This document shows, in pieces, positions 37,896-51,200 of a DNA stretch of 64,000 nt. The notes beneath the pieces are model-generated. The model made no database searches. It was not told where the DNA came from and worked only from the letters and a program-made list of their open reading frames with translations. The stretch lies in the NCBI GenBank assembly GCA_036583965.1, contig JAZBQD010000027.1:21875001-21939000 (forward strand). The letters are read 5' to 3'. Position numbers and translations under genes: made by a program. The stretch comes from Prunella strophiata. Lineage: Eukaryota > Chordata > Aves > Passeriformes > Prunellidae. How positions within the stretch are numbered: position 1 is the first letter of the stretch; every line of letters begins with the position of its first letter.

Positions 37896-40800
37896 AGTGA
37901 AATAACTTTACCAATTTTAAATTCAGATGGAACAGGAAGGGAAAAAGCTGCTTTATTTCTTGCTCCTACTAAGATTATTTTATCCATTTCTAATTTTAGT
38001 TCTTTTCACGTTTTGTTTGTTAGGCATAACTGGGTCAACACTTTCATTCTTTCAGGTTGAAAATCCTGTCTGAAGAAAAGAAGTTACTTGTCACGAAGCA
38101 AAGCAAATGACTGTGAATAATTTATAAGAAAGTAAAAATATTCTGCTTTTGAGATTTTAACAGGAGAACAACCCTGAGTTATAAATTATTATAATTACAC
38201 TGGAATATGCTCTCCATCCTCTTTTCCTCTGCTCACTTCCATAATACTTCTTGCTCAAATGGGATAACAATCTCTTGAGCAGCACAGTCATGGGTCCCCC
38301 CAGGTTTGGGGACAGTGCCCTTCAGACCATGAATTTATCAGTGCTCACAACCCTGCTCCACACTTCTCAAGATTTTTGTTAGAACTCCTGCAGGTTTATC
38401 TCCTTATAGAGGATAAAAAGCAAATATATATCAAAGTCCTGTGGGATGTGAGGTGAGGACTGTCACAGAGCTGGGGGCTCCAGAAGCAAAACTGGTGCTC
38501 TCAGGAGATTCTGGGAGCATTATTAAGCCACATCATAGATCTGCACTCTACTGCTCAGGTGCAAAGTAACACTGAGAGATAGGTAGGTAGTTAAATTCTT
38601 GGGGTTTGTTTACTTCTAGGTCCTAAAGGCCACAGTGTTCAAAGGTATTTGTTGTCATAATTATTATACTACAATGTATTTCTCTGTATAAAGATGGTAA
38701 AGTGAAGAAATACAGTATTTTTAATGGAAAAGTAGAGATTACAGCAACTTGGTTTGCTGAGAAACCAGTTTCACTAATGCTCTTATTAAAATGTCTGAAA
38801 TGAATGTGTCAATTCTCTGTGGCTCCAAGGGAAGAAGATGAATTACTTAATATCAAAGTCTGTCACTTCTTTAAATGTTTTTTATACACTTTCTGCAATA
38901 CAACATCTCTAGTTGGCATAAACTACTGTGATTTCCATCATCTTGTTCTCAATAATACAGTTATTTTTAAGTCTAATGTTTAGAAGCCCAAGTGGAAGAA
39001 CTGAAACGTTGCAATGGATATGTCCATAACAGCTTCATGTAACTGACTTCATTTGCCACTGCAGTCAGTAAGTTCCTTTGCCCTCTTGTGCCAAGCAATC
39101 TTTAGGGATCCTCACCCACTTCCTACACAGAGACCAGACTGGCAAGAGAGGGAAAGGACAGCCAGCCCCCAGGCTCTTACTCATGCAGGATTTCAGCCAT
39201 GCATCCCATCCTTTCACACAAGGCTGCTGCTGCTGCCAGAGTGTCCCCAAGGCAGAGGCTCAGTTACCAAATCCTGCAGGAGGAGTTGGAAGGGTGGAGC
39301 TCCCACTGCTCATCCTGCTGGCCATGTTGTGGGTCAGCCACTGTTGGTGACACTCTGAGCCTTGGGGGAAACTGAGCATGTCTTTTCTTCAACCTTACCC
39401 TTGGCTTATGACAGGTATTAATGTGAAACCTCTGCCCATAAAAAATGAAATTCCTGATTGACACATGTTTTCCTCCCTCATTTATCAGTCAGGGAGGATG
39501 TCAAAATTCTTTGATCAAAAGTTGGTGGGGAAGTTGACATTCCTTTTGAAGTGGAAGACCTATCTAAAGAATAGTATAAGGGGGCCCAGGCTTGCTGGAA
39601 ACAGCCCTGCTTTAGATTTGCATTTCTGGGACACTAATAATTTTAAATTTAAGTCCACAAATTTTACACTTCAGAAAAGTCAAAATATCTGTGAACAGAT
39701 TCTGAGTATCCCAGCTGATTGGTCCCAGACACATTGAGTTCTAAGTGTGCATGATACCTTTTATTTTTTTACACACTATTTATATTTGACCTTATCTGAC
39801 CTTCTATTCCAGGACACTAATTAGATTTCTCTGAGCTTCACAGTCATTAACAATCTCAGTGGAATTGCACCTCTCCATGTTGGAATTACACCTCCCACTT
39901 TTTGTATTCTCTTTGCTATCTACAAGCTTGAACCAAAATATTCACACTTTTTGTATTTCATTCTTATCCAACCACTTGTTATACATTCATGAAAAAACAT
40001 TAGTGCAATTGAGCAACTCAAATCTGTATATTCTGGCTGTGTATAAAAGATGATGTGCTTTGATTCTTCCTCTCAGAAAAATGTACTAAGCACTAGAAAT
40101 TAAAGTTTATTAGTGACAGTTGTACTAAGAATGAAAATAAACTGTCCCAAGCAGGCTACTACTGAATGGGATCCAATATATGAGTGGTCTGCAGGATTTT
40201 CAGGAGAGTAATTTGCTGACTATCCTCTAAGAAACTCTTGCCTAAGTTAAAAGCAGCCTTGGCTAAGTGCTGATCACCCTTCTTGTGATTTTCAAAACTC
40301 CCTCTGTGATTTTAATACCCAATTCCATTAACTTCAGCACTAGGCCTGCTAATCCTGTAGGTAGGCTAGAAAATCTTTAGCTGTATGCAGGTGCTTCAGA
40401 GATTATAATGCTAATCACTCACATTTAGCTGCTACTATCAATATGAGAAGGAAAACAAAGCAGAGGAGACAGACAAGCTTGAATTAACAGATGTATCTAT
40501 CCCATATGCTTTTTGCCTTTTTCTGAGCAAGAATAACTCAGTTGTCTCTCTGTCATTCTTACCCTAAAGATATCCTCCTTAGGCAGAGAGGGAGAGAAAT
40601 GGGGCATATTCTGTAATTGTAACTGTATTTTCACTTTTTTTGGTCTTGGTTTATAGATTTTTCAGTGTTTTTCTTTAAGCAATTATATCCACATCTTTTT
40701 GTGTTTGGAAATATTTTCACATGGGAAGGTGGCTGTCACAGTCAACAGCTGAATTACATTGCAGAGACCACTGAGAGCTGCCAAATTACAGCCAGGGCTC

Positions 40801-43791
40801 ACTGAGAGACTAAGGGAAATCAGGACATCTTGTATGTCAGACTGAGAATATCTTTATAGAGTGATGAGAAGTTTGATTTTTCTAGGTTTGGAGTGAAGAG
40901 AAATGAAAAAGGCAAAATTCCTTGATTTCATGAAGACTTTTCTATGCTGCTTATTTCAAAGAAATATTTAGGAGAATGTAAGACTTGTTAGCACTCTCCT
41001 GTGGAAAGAAGACACCCTTGTTAAGTGAAAATTAAGTCCAGAAAGCTTATGTGTGATGCAAGATTTATTGGTACTGTTGCCAAAGATTTCCCACAACCTC
41101 TTGTCTTTGTCAGAAAAGGTTCAAGAAATGGCTTGATGCTGTCTCTCCTCCTCCCCACCTGCTCTTCTGGGGCTGAGTTTGCTTTTATACTGTTCAGTTT
41201 AGGATGTTACTGCACTGGAATTACATCCATGGTATTTTTTTTTTTTTTAAGATATTATTTTATTTACTTTATTGAAATAATGCATTGACTCATACTGTTT
41301 GGATTCTGTTTTTTGTGAGCCTAAAATGAGACTCTGTGTCTGACTCTCTGTAGCCTTGGAGCTAATGTCACAAAGACTGGTGAGAAAGGTGGGTGGGCCA
41401 CTGTGAGTTTGTGGACATCTCCAGTTAAAGTTCCTTTGTAAAAGTACAAAGGACTGTGCAAGGCAGCCAAGAACTGAAACATTTACCATGATAAATTACT
41501 TATTTATAGCACATACTTATTTATTACTTATTTATTATATATACTTACTATAGCTGTATACTGGGGCAACTACCAAAACAGTAATAATATAAAATAGTTT
41601 ATGCCTGTGGATCTTACATTACTAGAATTGCTAACAATTTTACTTCAACCTAAAAAAACTAATTGTGGCACTTTTCTGCTATAGGCAAAAGAAACAGAAA
41701 TGCTCTCAGTATATTATGGAATGAAATAAAGGAGAGTTGAGGGAAGTTAAGCTTCCTTTGAATGAGTTTTTTCAAACTGTGTGTGGAAAACCACATGAGA
41801 AAATAGATGAGTATACACTTGCAGAAAAACCACTTTTGCCTTCTGTAATGCCAATTAGAGAGCAAAGACTTACTTGTTTTCCTAAGACAGTGTGTGTCTT
41901 CATAGCCAGAGTAGGAGAGAAGATGGATGCCACAGATTGCCCTGGGCAGACACCTAAATTTATTTCTGTCATTGTTGGAAAAATGATTTGAACCCTGTTT
42001 CCCCAGTGAAGAAAGAAGAACCTAATAAGAAATGGCTCCAGACCTCCTAAGATAAAAAGGGATTACTGAAAAGACCTTCAGGAGAAAGGAGAAGAACTAA
42101 TAACAGAACAGTGAGAAACTCAATAATAGAAAATTCAAAGGGAATGATAATTTTAACAAAGAACATTTCAGCCCAGGGTGTTGGAGTGGAAAAGGGCAGG
42201 GTATGGGAGGATCACAGGATAGTTATACATCCCTTGTAATTAATTTATGAAAAAGGCAAATGCAGTCCTAATGTCCTAGGTGAGTATTTCCAGTGATGAG
42301 TAAATACACTGTTGACAAATTGTGTAGCATGTACAATGATAGTTCACTCAGAAAAGCTATGTTAAAATATGTGACAGATGAGAATTGCTGAAACTGTGGG
42401 GAACCAGGCTCGGCAGTTCAGGGACTGCCTTCTGGCTGGATGGACCTGCACACCTGACTGTGACAAGGAAATGAAAAGGGAGAACTTGTTCCCCATCTGT
42501 GACACCAAAACATGTGCTGATCACTCCATCCTGTAATTGACCTCTCATCAGTTCAGAGCTACACTTCCCACAAAAGCCAGGTCCTTAATTTGGCTACCTG
42601 TTTCCAAGGGCCAGCTCAACAAACTGCTCAGTGCAGCAATAATCAGTGCAGTGTGAGATTTTCTGAGCAAAACCATCCCCTGCTGACCATGTGCCTGCCC
42701 CTGGGCACCCACTGCCCAGCAGTGGTGAGCAGCTCTGTTGGGCACACAGACAGAGCTGAGGGCAGCAGCACTGGTTTGTCAGGGTGCAGAGTCAGGCTGG
42801 TGACCTCCTTATCTGAAATCTGGTGTTGCTTGGCACTACTGTGATACAGATAATCCTTTGACTTAATTTAGAGCTGCTCAACAGGCAAGAATCTGTTTCA
42901 GCTCCATGAAAGAGAGAGTTCTTTCATAAAGATGGTACAACAATACAAGTGTGATATTTTTTGACTGCTGTTCCAGTTATGCTCACATGCTTGTCCAGCG
43001 TGCCCACAGCTCATATAGCTCATGACTAAGTTCCTTCTCTTTCCTACATGATGAATCTGTAACCAGTGAATCTACATGCAGGCAATCCTCCATGAGACAG
43101 AGCCAGCAGGAGACAAAATGAGGCAAAGAGGATTGCATCTGACAGAGCTGTTTAAATAAATTGTTAATTTTCTTAGAATACCAGGGGACCTGTCTGTAGC
43201 ACCAAATCTCCATAGCTTGTAATCTTATGGGCCATCTGTCTCCATGTATACTGGAGAAGGCTATGGACCTGGGAGGATGATGAAATATTGGGATGTAAAT
43301 ATTGAGGGGGTGGGAGATTATTCCAATATCTAATCTTGCATCTCACAAGATGATGGGCTCCCCAGCCTCCTACTGTGCTAAAGAAATACAGGGCACTCAA
43401 AATTTTCAAGGTTTGAGCTCTGAAATGCACACACATTTAGCAAATTGGGTAAATTTTACTGTTAGTTGGGTGAGTATGCCTGAGTTTTATTTTTCTTTTA
43501 AATAGATAATCTATCCACTAAAAAGAAGGTTATATTAGCATTATATGTTGCAAATAATAATCCAAAACATAGAAAAAACAGCCCATTCAATTTATAACCT
43601 TTAAGACCTACTACAAACCAATGTTTTCATTCAGCTTTGCAAAGGATAAGGACTAGGTTAAAACTAACTAGTACTTGTTCATCTTTTTATAGGAGAGATG
43701 TGTCTTGGAGGAAAAGAGCTCATAAGTTCTTAATGGTTTAGGGCATATATTACATTTGCTTTCTAAAATTAATGAACTCATTGTGTAGTGG

Positions 43792-44438
43792 TGTCCTGGT
43801 TTAGAGCAAATCTGGGAGGAAACCCCTGAATGGGGTCCCTCTAGAAAGCAAATTCAAGCTGGCCCCTTCCCTTCACTGGTTCAGGAGACATAAACCTACT
43901 TGAGAGAAGTGGAAAAAACTATTTCTTTAACAAGCAAAGCACTCAAAAACATGGAAAAATGTGTAATAAACAAAGGGACCTCTCATTGTTCTGAAGAGAT
44001 GGCAAATTCAGAGAGAGTCCTTTTCAAGGGGTGTAGCTCGGCTCGCCCAGCCTCTTATCAGTCCCTCCTGTGCTGGAAAATGTCACATCTCGGGCCCCAG
44101 TGAGCCACATGTGTGAGCTCCCAGTGGTTTTCTGGGTTTTCAGCCCAGAGCAGGGCTGATCAGCTCCAAGAAAAGGAAAAGCCACAGTCTGGGGAGCTTC
44201 TCTGCCTCAGCTAGCTAAAAAACCTGCCAGAAAGCAAAGGAGACTCTGTGCTGCTGTCCGTGCTGCAGCCAGCTCAGGCTGGGAGGGAGGATGCAGGGGA
44301 GCAATTTCTGATAACAAACTGTGCCCTTCTCTCCCTGCTTTGCTCTCAGAACCAGCCTTAAACCAGTGAAAACTTAAAATCCAGCATAAACAGAACAGAC
44401 CACTGGGGATACAAGCATCATAAAGTCACCCCAGGACA
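43792..44438 (+). mobile_element. solo LTR of a passerine endogenous retrovirus
   Basis: The element begins TGTCCTGGTTTAGAGCAAAT and ends CACCCCAGGACA; the first and last eight bases are perfect inverted repeats (TGTCCTGG/CCAGGACA). It is flanked by AGTGG (43787-43791) and AATGG (44439-44443), a 5-bp target-site duplication with one mismatch, the length typical of ERVL-type integrases. At 647 bases with both ends present and no internal viral sequence it is a solo LTR, left after recombination between two LTRs. The sequence, including the AAAGCAAATTCAAGCTGGCC start and the AGCTCAGGCTGGGAGG block near the end, matches an LTR family I know from songbirds. No viral protein is encoded. Confidence 0.88.
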
Positions 44439-44443
44439 AATGG

Positions 44444-47400
44444 GAAGTCCTCTTTTTAGTCTGAATTAAATATGCAAAATGAGGTCAGGTCTGTGGCCAT
44501 GAAATGGATTTATTTATATATCCCTCTCCTGAATAATGATGTGACTTCTTTGAAATACTAATAAATATCAACTCACAAACCCTTCAGTGTAATAATTCCT
44601 GTCCTCTGTGGTTTTATATCTCAAGGGAGACAATATATTCTTGTGGTAGAAGATAAGAGCTTTAGAAGATCTGTGTTTAAATTCTAGTTTGAGAACTGAG
44701 AGGTTTGAAAGAGTAGGAACCAAACTGTATCTTTAGAACTATCCTTCAGTCACCTTTCTTTGAATTTCTCCACTGTAGCAGTATTTATATGCCTATGTAA
44801 AGCAATTTAAAAATCCTTGCCTGAACTGTATGCATATTTTTAATTGGAATCTATTATGTATTGATTATAATTTACAAAGAAACTATCACACACTTCAAGT
44901 TCTTACAGTTATTTTTAGATTTGTGCTGTGAAATGCAACTCCTGCATTTTAATAAATATTAAACTGAATACCTTCTAACTCTGAAGATTAACGACTGTAA
45001 AACTCAACACAAAATCACTCTGTTCATTCTCCTTTGGCCACCTAATTTAACAAAGCACCAAGCCTTCCCATAGAAAGTGAAAATAAGAAAGCACACCTTC
45101 TACCTCAGCCCAAATCACCATCCCTGAGCCCGATTTTGCACTTAAATCCCAATCCATTTTTTTGATATACAAGAGATTAATACAACTTTTATAAACCAAT
45201 TATCAACAAGTCTCTAAGTGAAAGAAATGTCATACATCAACTTCACTGAATAATGTAAAAAGTCTTATAAACCAGATGAGAAATGTCAATTTTCCCCTTC
45301 TGATTATCCCCAGTGAAAGCACATTGCACAGATGGAGTGCCATCATTATAATCTTCATAGAAATGTATATAAATATATATATATATATTGGCACTTAAAG
45401 CATTTTCCAAACTTTTCAAGAGTTCTGTCTCCAGTATGGAAGGTTTTTCTTTCTGGAATTCCTAATCATACCTTAAAAAAAAAAAAAAAATCCACTAAAG
45501 GAAGATGCCAGAAGAGTAGGTTTCTCAGCTGAACAGCACTAATGAATATTGAAAAAGATTAGTGTTTTGGAGTGATCCAAGAATATGTATAAACAAGTTT
45601 AGCCAAAAACATAGATAGAATAATCTTTGTAAAGGCACAATGGAGAAATGCAGAAACCTGCAATGTAATGAATCGGCCAATAGCTAAAATAATTTTGCAG
45701 TTTTGATAATTTAGAAGTAAGTTCTCTAAGGGACATTAACAATGGATTTCAGACATTTGTTAGAGAATAAATCATGCTCTAATTGCTAAAATGGTTTCAA
45801 TGAACTAGAAAGCACATGGCAGCACAGAGCAAGTGATGTTACCAACCTTGTAAGAGACTCCAAAACTGCACTAACTGCATGTCAAATAATGGCACTCTCA
45901 TTTAACCCTTTATTTGCATACTCTGGAAATAAAAAGAACTTGCCTTTATATGAGATACATCCATTTTTAGAGACATTAGACAGTCTTTTTAAAAACAATG
46001 AGTGTGCAACTGAGAATACAGATGCTTTTCTTTTTACAAATGCTGAAATACTGTATAATCTCTTTCTTCTAAATGAAACCAACAACAAATTCAATACCCA
46101 GTACACAAAATAGTTGTTCAATTAAAAAAAAAAAATCTAAGTTTGAAAATTATATATTGAGAAGAGGCTTTTGAACCATCAGTACTTCAATATTGCTACT
46201 TGAGAGCTATAGACACCTCTTGAACACAAATCTTAACGTCATCCTCACTATTTTATTGCAGAGAGAAAATTGCTATTTAAAAGAACCTGAGGGTACAGAC
46301 AAAAGAAGAGGTGGGAGGAACATATTTATATTCACCTCATCAGGAGGTATTCAGGCTAAATAAAAAATAGCACATCATTATCTTGTTTGGTTGGTTTGTT
46401 TTTGGCATTTGTTTCAGTGAGAGGTTGGTGGGACTTGAGACCAAAACTTTGGTTTATAACCCTAAAAAAATTCCTCCTAGAATTAGGTCAACTTATAAGA
46501 CAGAGATGCAAATTTCTTTTAATGACTTTGGGTATCTTCTAATGGGAAAGCATAAAATACATAATATATTATGAGTTGCATTTTTCTTAACAAGGCATAA
46601 AATTGTTGATATTTGTTATACCATTTATAGAAGATAATGCCATTTTTACATTGGGATTTTTATGCAGAATAACCCAACTATCAGAGGATTTATCATCTTA
46701 CTTTTCTCTTTATTGTCCTTTGTCTTAGGCAGTTCAGTTACTCAAATTATTGACCTTATTTTTACACTGCGATTGACACAATTGTGGCTTTTCAATTCTC
46801 TTTGGTTGTTTTTTTTTTTTTTTTGCCTTGTATTTAAGAGCAGATGTGCTGTAATGGCTACACATTAGCAAATGCTTCCAGTTCAAGCTTTCAGTAAATT
46901 AACCTTTTGAGAGCTGAAGACAAATGCACTCTCAGCCTGGGGTTGTTACTCACCAAGGCCCTGCCCAGATAGAAGCAGAACTCCAGCCAACACAGGCTCA
47001 GCTGCAGTGGCAGCTGGGGTCAGCCTAGGGCACCCCACACCCACCTAAATTGCCATTCTTGTGTTCTTAGGAACAACTTGCATAAAAGCTTCTGGACCAA
47101 GACATCAGTGATTTAAATGGTGGCATAAGAGGGCAAGCAGAATAATCGACATTTGTCTGCCAAGTTCAAGTGCAGAATTCTGCTGGGATAAGAGTGGAGT
47201 GAAGGGAAAAAGATATTTGTCCTTTGGTCATGAAATGAATGCAGCACAATTTATTTTGCAAGTGATGAGCCTGTTTCATGGAACCAAACGATGAGGAAAA
47301 TTGTTTGGGGATTTTTATTTACTTATTTTTACATCATGTATGAATATTTTAGTACACATGTTTCAGATAGGATTTCAGTTAGGACTTTGGCACTGATGCT

Positions 47401-47768
47401 CTGCATTTTCTTATGCAGAGGATTTGGGTAAAGATATCTTACCTCTAACCTACAGCAAGGATTTGGTTGTTTCCTGAACCACCTTTGTGTCCTTTCCCTC
47501 TGAAACACTGTCCAGAAAACCTTTGCAAATTTTTATTTATTGGGAAATGAATAAGCATGTTGCCATGTGGATTCCAAATGTATTTACCTTCTAAGTGCCA
47601 CAGAAGCCTCCTTGTGCAGCATGTGCTCAGCTCAGAAAGAACCTGTTATCCACACTCATGATTTTACACTCATTAGTTAGAGCTGATTGCTGCATATCAG
47701 CACACCCTGCCTGTGAAGGGGGCAGACACACAGGATCTGTATTAACAAGAGTGAAGTCAGAAGGGGAA
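44444..47768. other. non-coding sequence
   Basis: AT-rich unique DNA with an AT8 dinucleotide run (45373-45388) and A/T mononucleotide runs near 45480 and 46810. The 74-codon open frame at 45889-46113 is AT-rich and unrecognised, with no splice or promoter signals seen. Confidence 0.5.
45373..45388. repeat. AT dinucleotide microsatellite, 8 units
   Basis: Eight uninterrupted AT units within AT-rich sequence. Confidence 0.9.
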
Positions 47769-48252
47769 GGAAAGTGATTATTCCCCTCTCCCTGGCACCT
47801 GGGGAACAATATCTGGTGAACAGCATCCAGAGGGGGTTTGCCCACTAAAGCAGAGATTCACATGCCAGTGAGAGTCCAGTGGAGAGATGGAGAGTGGCTG
47901 GAAAATGTGATGAGGCAGGAGAGGCTGAAAATTGGGTTTGTTCAGGTCAAAGAAGAGAAAACTCTGGGAGGACCCTGCCATTGGCTGCAGCTCCCCAGGG
48001 AAGGGTGCAGGAAAGATGGAACCAGACTCTCCTCACAGGGGCTGGATGATTGAACAACCAGCAAAAGACACAACTGACAGCAGATGAATCCTCATCAGGT
48101 ACTAAGAAAATAAAATCTTTACCATGACAGATGTCAAAAGGTGGAAGGGACTGCCTGAAGAATCCCCATTTTGGGGACAGGCAGAACTGGTGGGTGTGTA
48201 GCACTGAGAATCTGGCCTGGAAGGGTCTGCTCTGAGCTAGGGGGACTGGCAC
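47769..48252 (+). mobile_element. CR1 LINE 3' fragment, plus orientation
   Basis: GAAAGTGATTATTCCCCTCT at the left, AGGCAGGAGAGGCTGAAAAT and GTTCAGGTCAAAGAAGAGAA in the middle, and TCTGCTCTGAGCTAGGGGG at the right follow, in order, the end of the reverse-transcriptase frame and the 3' untranslated region of avian CR1. The copy is 5'-truncated, as most CR1 copies are, and divergent, with small deletions. The terminal octamer repeat (ATTCTATG type) is not clearly preserved. The frame is broken, so it is inactive. Confidence 0.8.
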
Positions 48253-48255
48253 ATA

Positions 48256-51200
48256 AACTCATAAAACTGTATTTAATTATATTCTGAAGGGGGAAGTAAG
48301 ACAGGTTCTGCTTATTAGTCTCAATGAGGAAAAGTAATATGAAAACAGAGGACAAGGTGCTGGATGGAAAAAAAAAAATCAGTAAGAATCCCTCAAATTC
48401 CTATTATTCAAAAGTTTTCTTGTGTTTTGCTGTCTTTTATTAACTTCAACTGGTTCATTTGAGAATATTTAAGATTATTTTGTGCTCATAAATGACAGCA
48501 GCATGTAGAGTAAAATGTACCATATATATCTAGGACTTATGAAATGTGAGTACCCCAGCACAGAACTGAGCACATGAAGAATGAAATGGTGGGCCTGTGA
48601 GTCCTGGATTAAGGACTTAAGTCTAAGATCTGTGGATCCATCCAACAACGCAAAAGCAATAAATTGCACACACAGGTCTGACAACTGTCTCAGGGGGTGA
48701 CAATTCTGAGAGCTGCAGGCACCCTGCACTTCAGGATTAATACCTATATCTATTTTAAGTTTTGCAGACACTTGCAGTGGGGGAAACACACCAAATGGCT
48801 CAAAAAATTGTTAGCACAGATAAGATGCTCTTGTAATCATCAACCAAATGATAAAAGGAACAGACTCCCAATCTCTTACTACAGAAAGTACTATAAAAAT
48901 CTTAATCTTTTGTTTACAGAAGACTGACATCAATGCAAGAAATGACACTTTCTTATGCAACCTCCTGTCTGATTTTTTAAAAATAAATTATCTCTGCATT
49001 GCTCCAAGCTGCCATGTCTGTACCTCTGTCAGGAGACAGTCCACCTCAGACAACAGATTGTCAATATCTTGACAGTGATATTGGTCCCACTTGAAATCCC
49101 AGCATGTGTGACTGTAATATTTTCATAACACCACTGAAAAGTGCTGGTTTACAGCAGTTGAAAGAATTTGTCTCTTGGCTTTTTGTTACAAAGAGGTTGT
49201 GTCTGAGTTGTATTTCTTATTTTTTGGGGAAGACTTATGTAAAAGGCAGAAAACAGAACCAAAACCTCCCAAGCTGCCCCTTGTTACACCGTTTGCCACC
49301 ACAACAAACAGCCTGACTGTTGTCTTTGTAGCTCCTCTTCAGGCAGGGTTTGCCTGCTCTGAGCTTGGCCTGAGCCTCTTCAGCTGAGTACACTGGCCTT
49401 TCCTACCACAGACCCAGCTGCAGGTCCCACTATAGGGTAAGTGAAACAGAGTAACACTTTCTATTTAACATTTAATAGCTGAATCATCCTTTTTGGTGTT
49501 CTTTTAATTTATAGTCCTGAACAACAATCAATGTAACCCTCTGCCCAGAGCCTACTTGTAACAGTAGTCCTGCTAAAGGGTGATTTTAAACTTAATGTTC
49601 CTGTTTTGAGTAACAGCACAAGAATTTCAGTTTAACTTACTATGCTGTCAATACCTAACAGAGCTCCTTGCCATGGACAATAAATGCTGTTCTTTTGTAA
49701 TTCTATCCATAAAAATGCTACATCTCTGAAATACCATCATCAGTAGTTGACAATCTGCCATCTTGCCCTTGGAAGCATTATTTCTCTGACATATTATAGG
49801 ATGACATGATAGAAAATGCATGGTTCTAAGAATCCATGAGTACATTGAAATAAATCTTACCTTACATCAGTGTGAATACAAAGCCCTTTTAGTGTATCTT
49901 GCTATATTTTCTGTGCTGCTTTTGGATATTACAAACTAAACTGGATAAGGCTGGATTAGTACTTGCAGAGATTACCAGCCACTACATTCTTCATGCACTG
50001 GTACAAAAGAGAACAAGCTGTTTGAGCACTTATTCCTATATGAATATCCCCAAATCACCCCAAGATAGGGTGTGATATAACATGCTGCTACAACAAACTG
50101 CCATCTTTAGGAAGAACATAAAATTTGATTGCAAGTACCATGACATTGGTAGCTTTCCAACTGGGAGATTGCTAATTTTAACACAAAAAGTAAACAAAAT
50201 GAAATGTGAAGGTACAGTACAGCTCTGTTCTGACATGAAGTTTCTCACAGCTTTTGTTCTCAGGGTGCAGCACTGCAGGAGTTAATAACAAGATGCTTTC
50301 CTGTCTGTTGATGCCTGCTGAACTGACTAGGGAAGGGCAGGGCCTTTTCTACAAGGCAAGAACCTCTGCAAAAAAGATTATCTATTTTTGTGTTGTTTTT
50401 TACTTTCACACTTTTTCTATCCCATCTGAATTCTAAGAAAATCTCTGCAGGTATAAAAAAAAAGTCTGAGGCACTGTTATAGATCCTGAAACTAACAGAT
50501 TGCTACAAACTGCTTAGAAATATCTTCAACATTTAAATTAAAGGCTTATTTTAATAGAGAGACCTTCCAAACTATGCATGTATGTCCATAAGGGCTTCAA
50601 GACAGGCCTGAGTAACTGTGGGTGTTTACAAGTGCTCTATAACAGCAGCTGCCTTAAGATTCCTCTCATGCTTGGCCAAGGTTTTAGAGAGGCTTTCAGG
50701 TCAAAGCAGGCAGGAGGACTGAAAGCCTTGGCCACCAGGCTGGGCAGGGCAGTGGCTGTCACAGGGTGCTGCCCCTGCAGCTCACTCTGCACCCTCTCAG
50801 CTCTCACAAGGTGCTGCTCACTACAAAGGCTCTGCCCTGTTCCTGTGAACGAGGACACAATTAAAAAAGCAAAGAGAGCCATCAACCTGCACAGTGCCAA
50901 AGTGCTGCTTTTTATGAATGTAACAAAATCAATCACAGTGACAAAGTTTGAGAAACTTTTATATGCAATGCTCAATAAACCCAAAAATTTTGGCAGGCCC
51001 TTGGCAAATAAAAATGTGAATGCTATGCAGTTGCTCTAATGATGTAACAGATGGATTTTTCTGTTTAGTTTTCATCACATTACAGACATATTGTTTGTAT
51101 ATAGCTACTCTGGCATATCTTTACAAGAGAAAGAAGTTGCTGCTTTTACAGAGGAGGCATCTTTTTATGACTCTGTCTGTGCCCATGGGCAATCACTGCT

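Larger units (their letters stand above)
32851..43786. other. long non-coding stretch with simple runs
   Basis: About 11 kb with no recognised gene or interspersed repeat. Holds T24 (33406-33429), T18 (37878-37895), a perfect hairpin at 35232-35263 inside a 106-codon minus-strand open frame, and a TTAT-rich patch around 41500-41540. The reading frames in 39.0-39.4 kb overlap on both strands and look like chance. Confidence 0.5.

Noticed and set aside
50578..51039. 153-codon plus-strand open frame
   Set aside because: A long run, but the centre is GC-richer than its surroundings and no family, splice pair, promoter or poly(A) signal is evident. A 115-codon frame overlaps it on the other strand, which points to composition.
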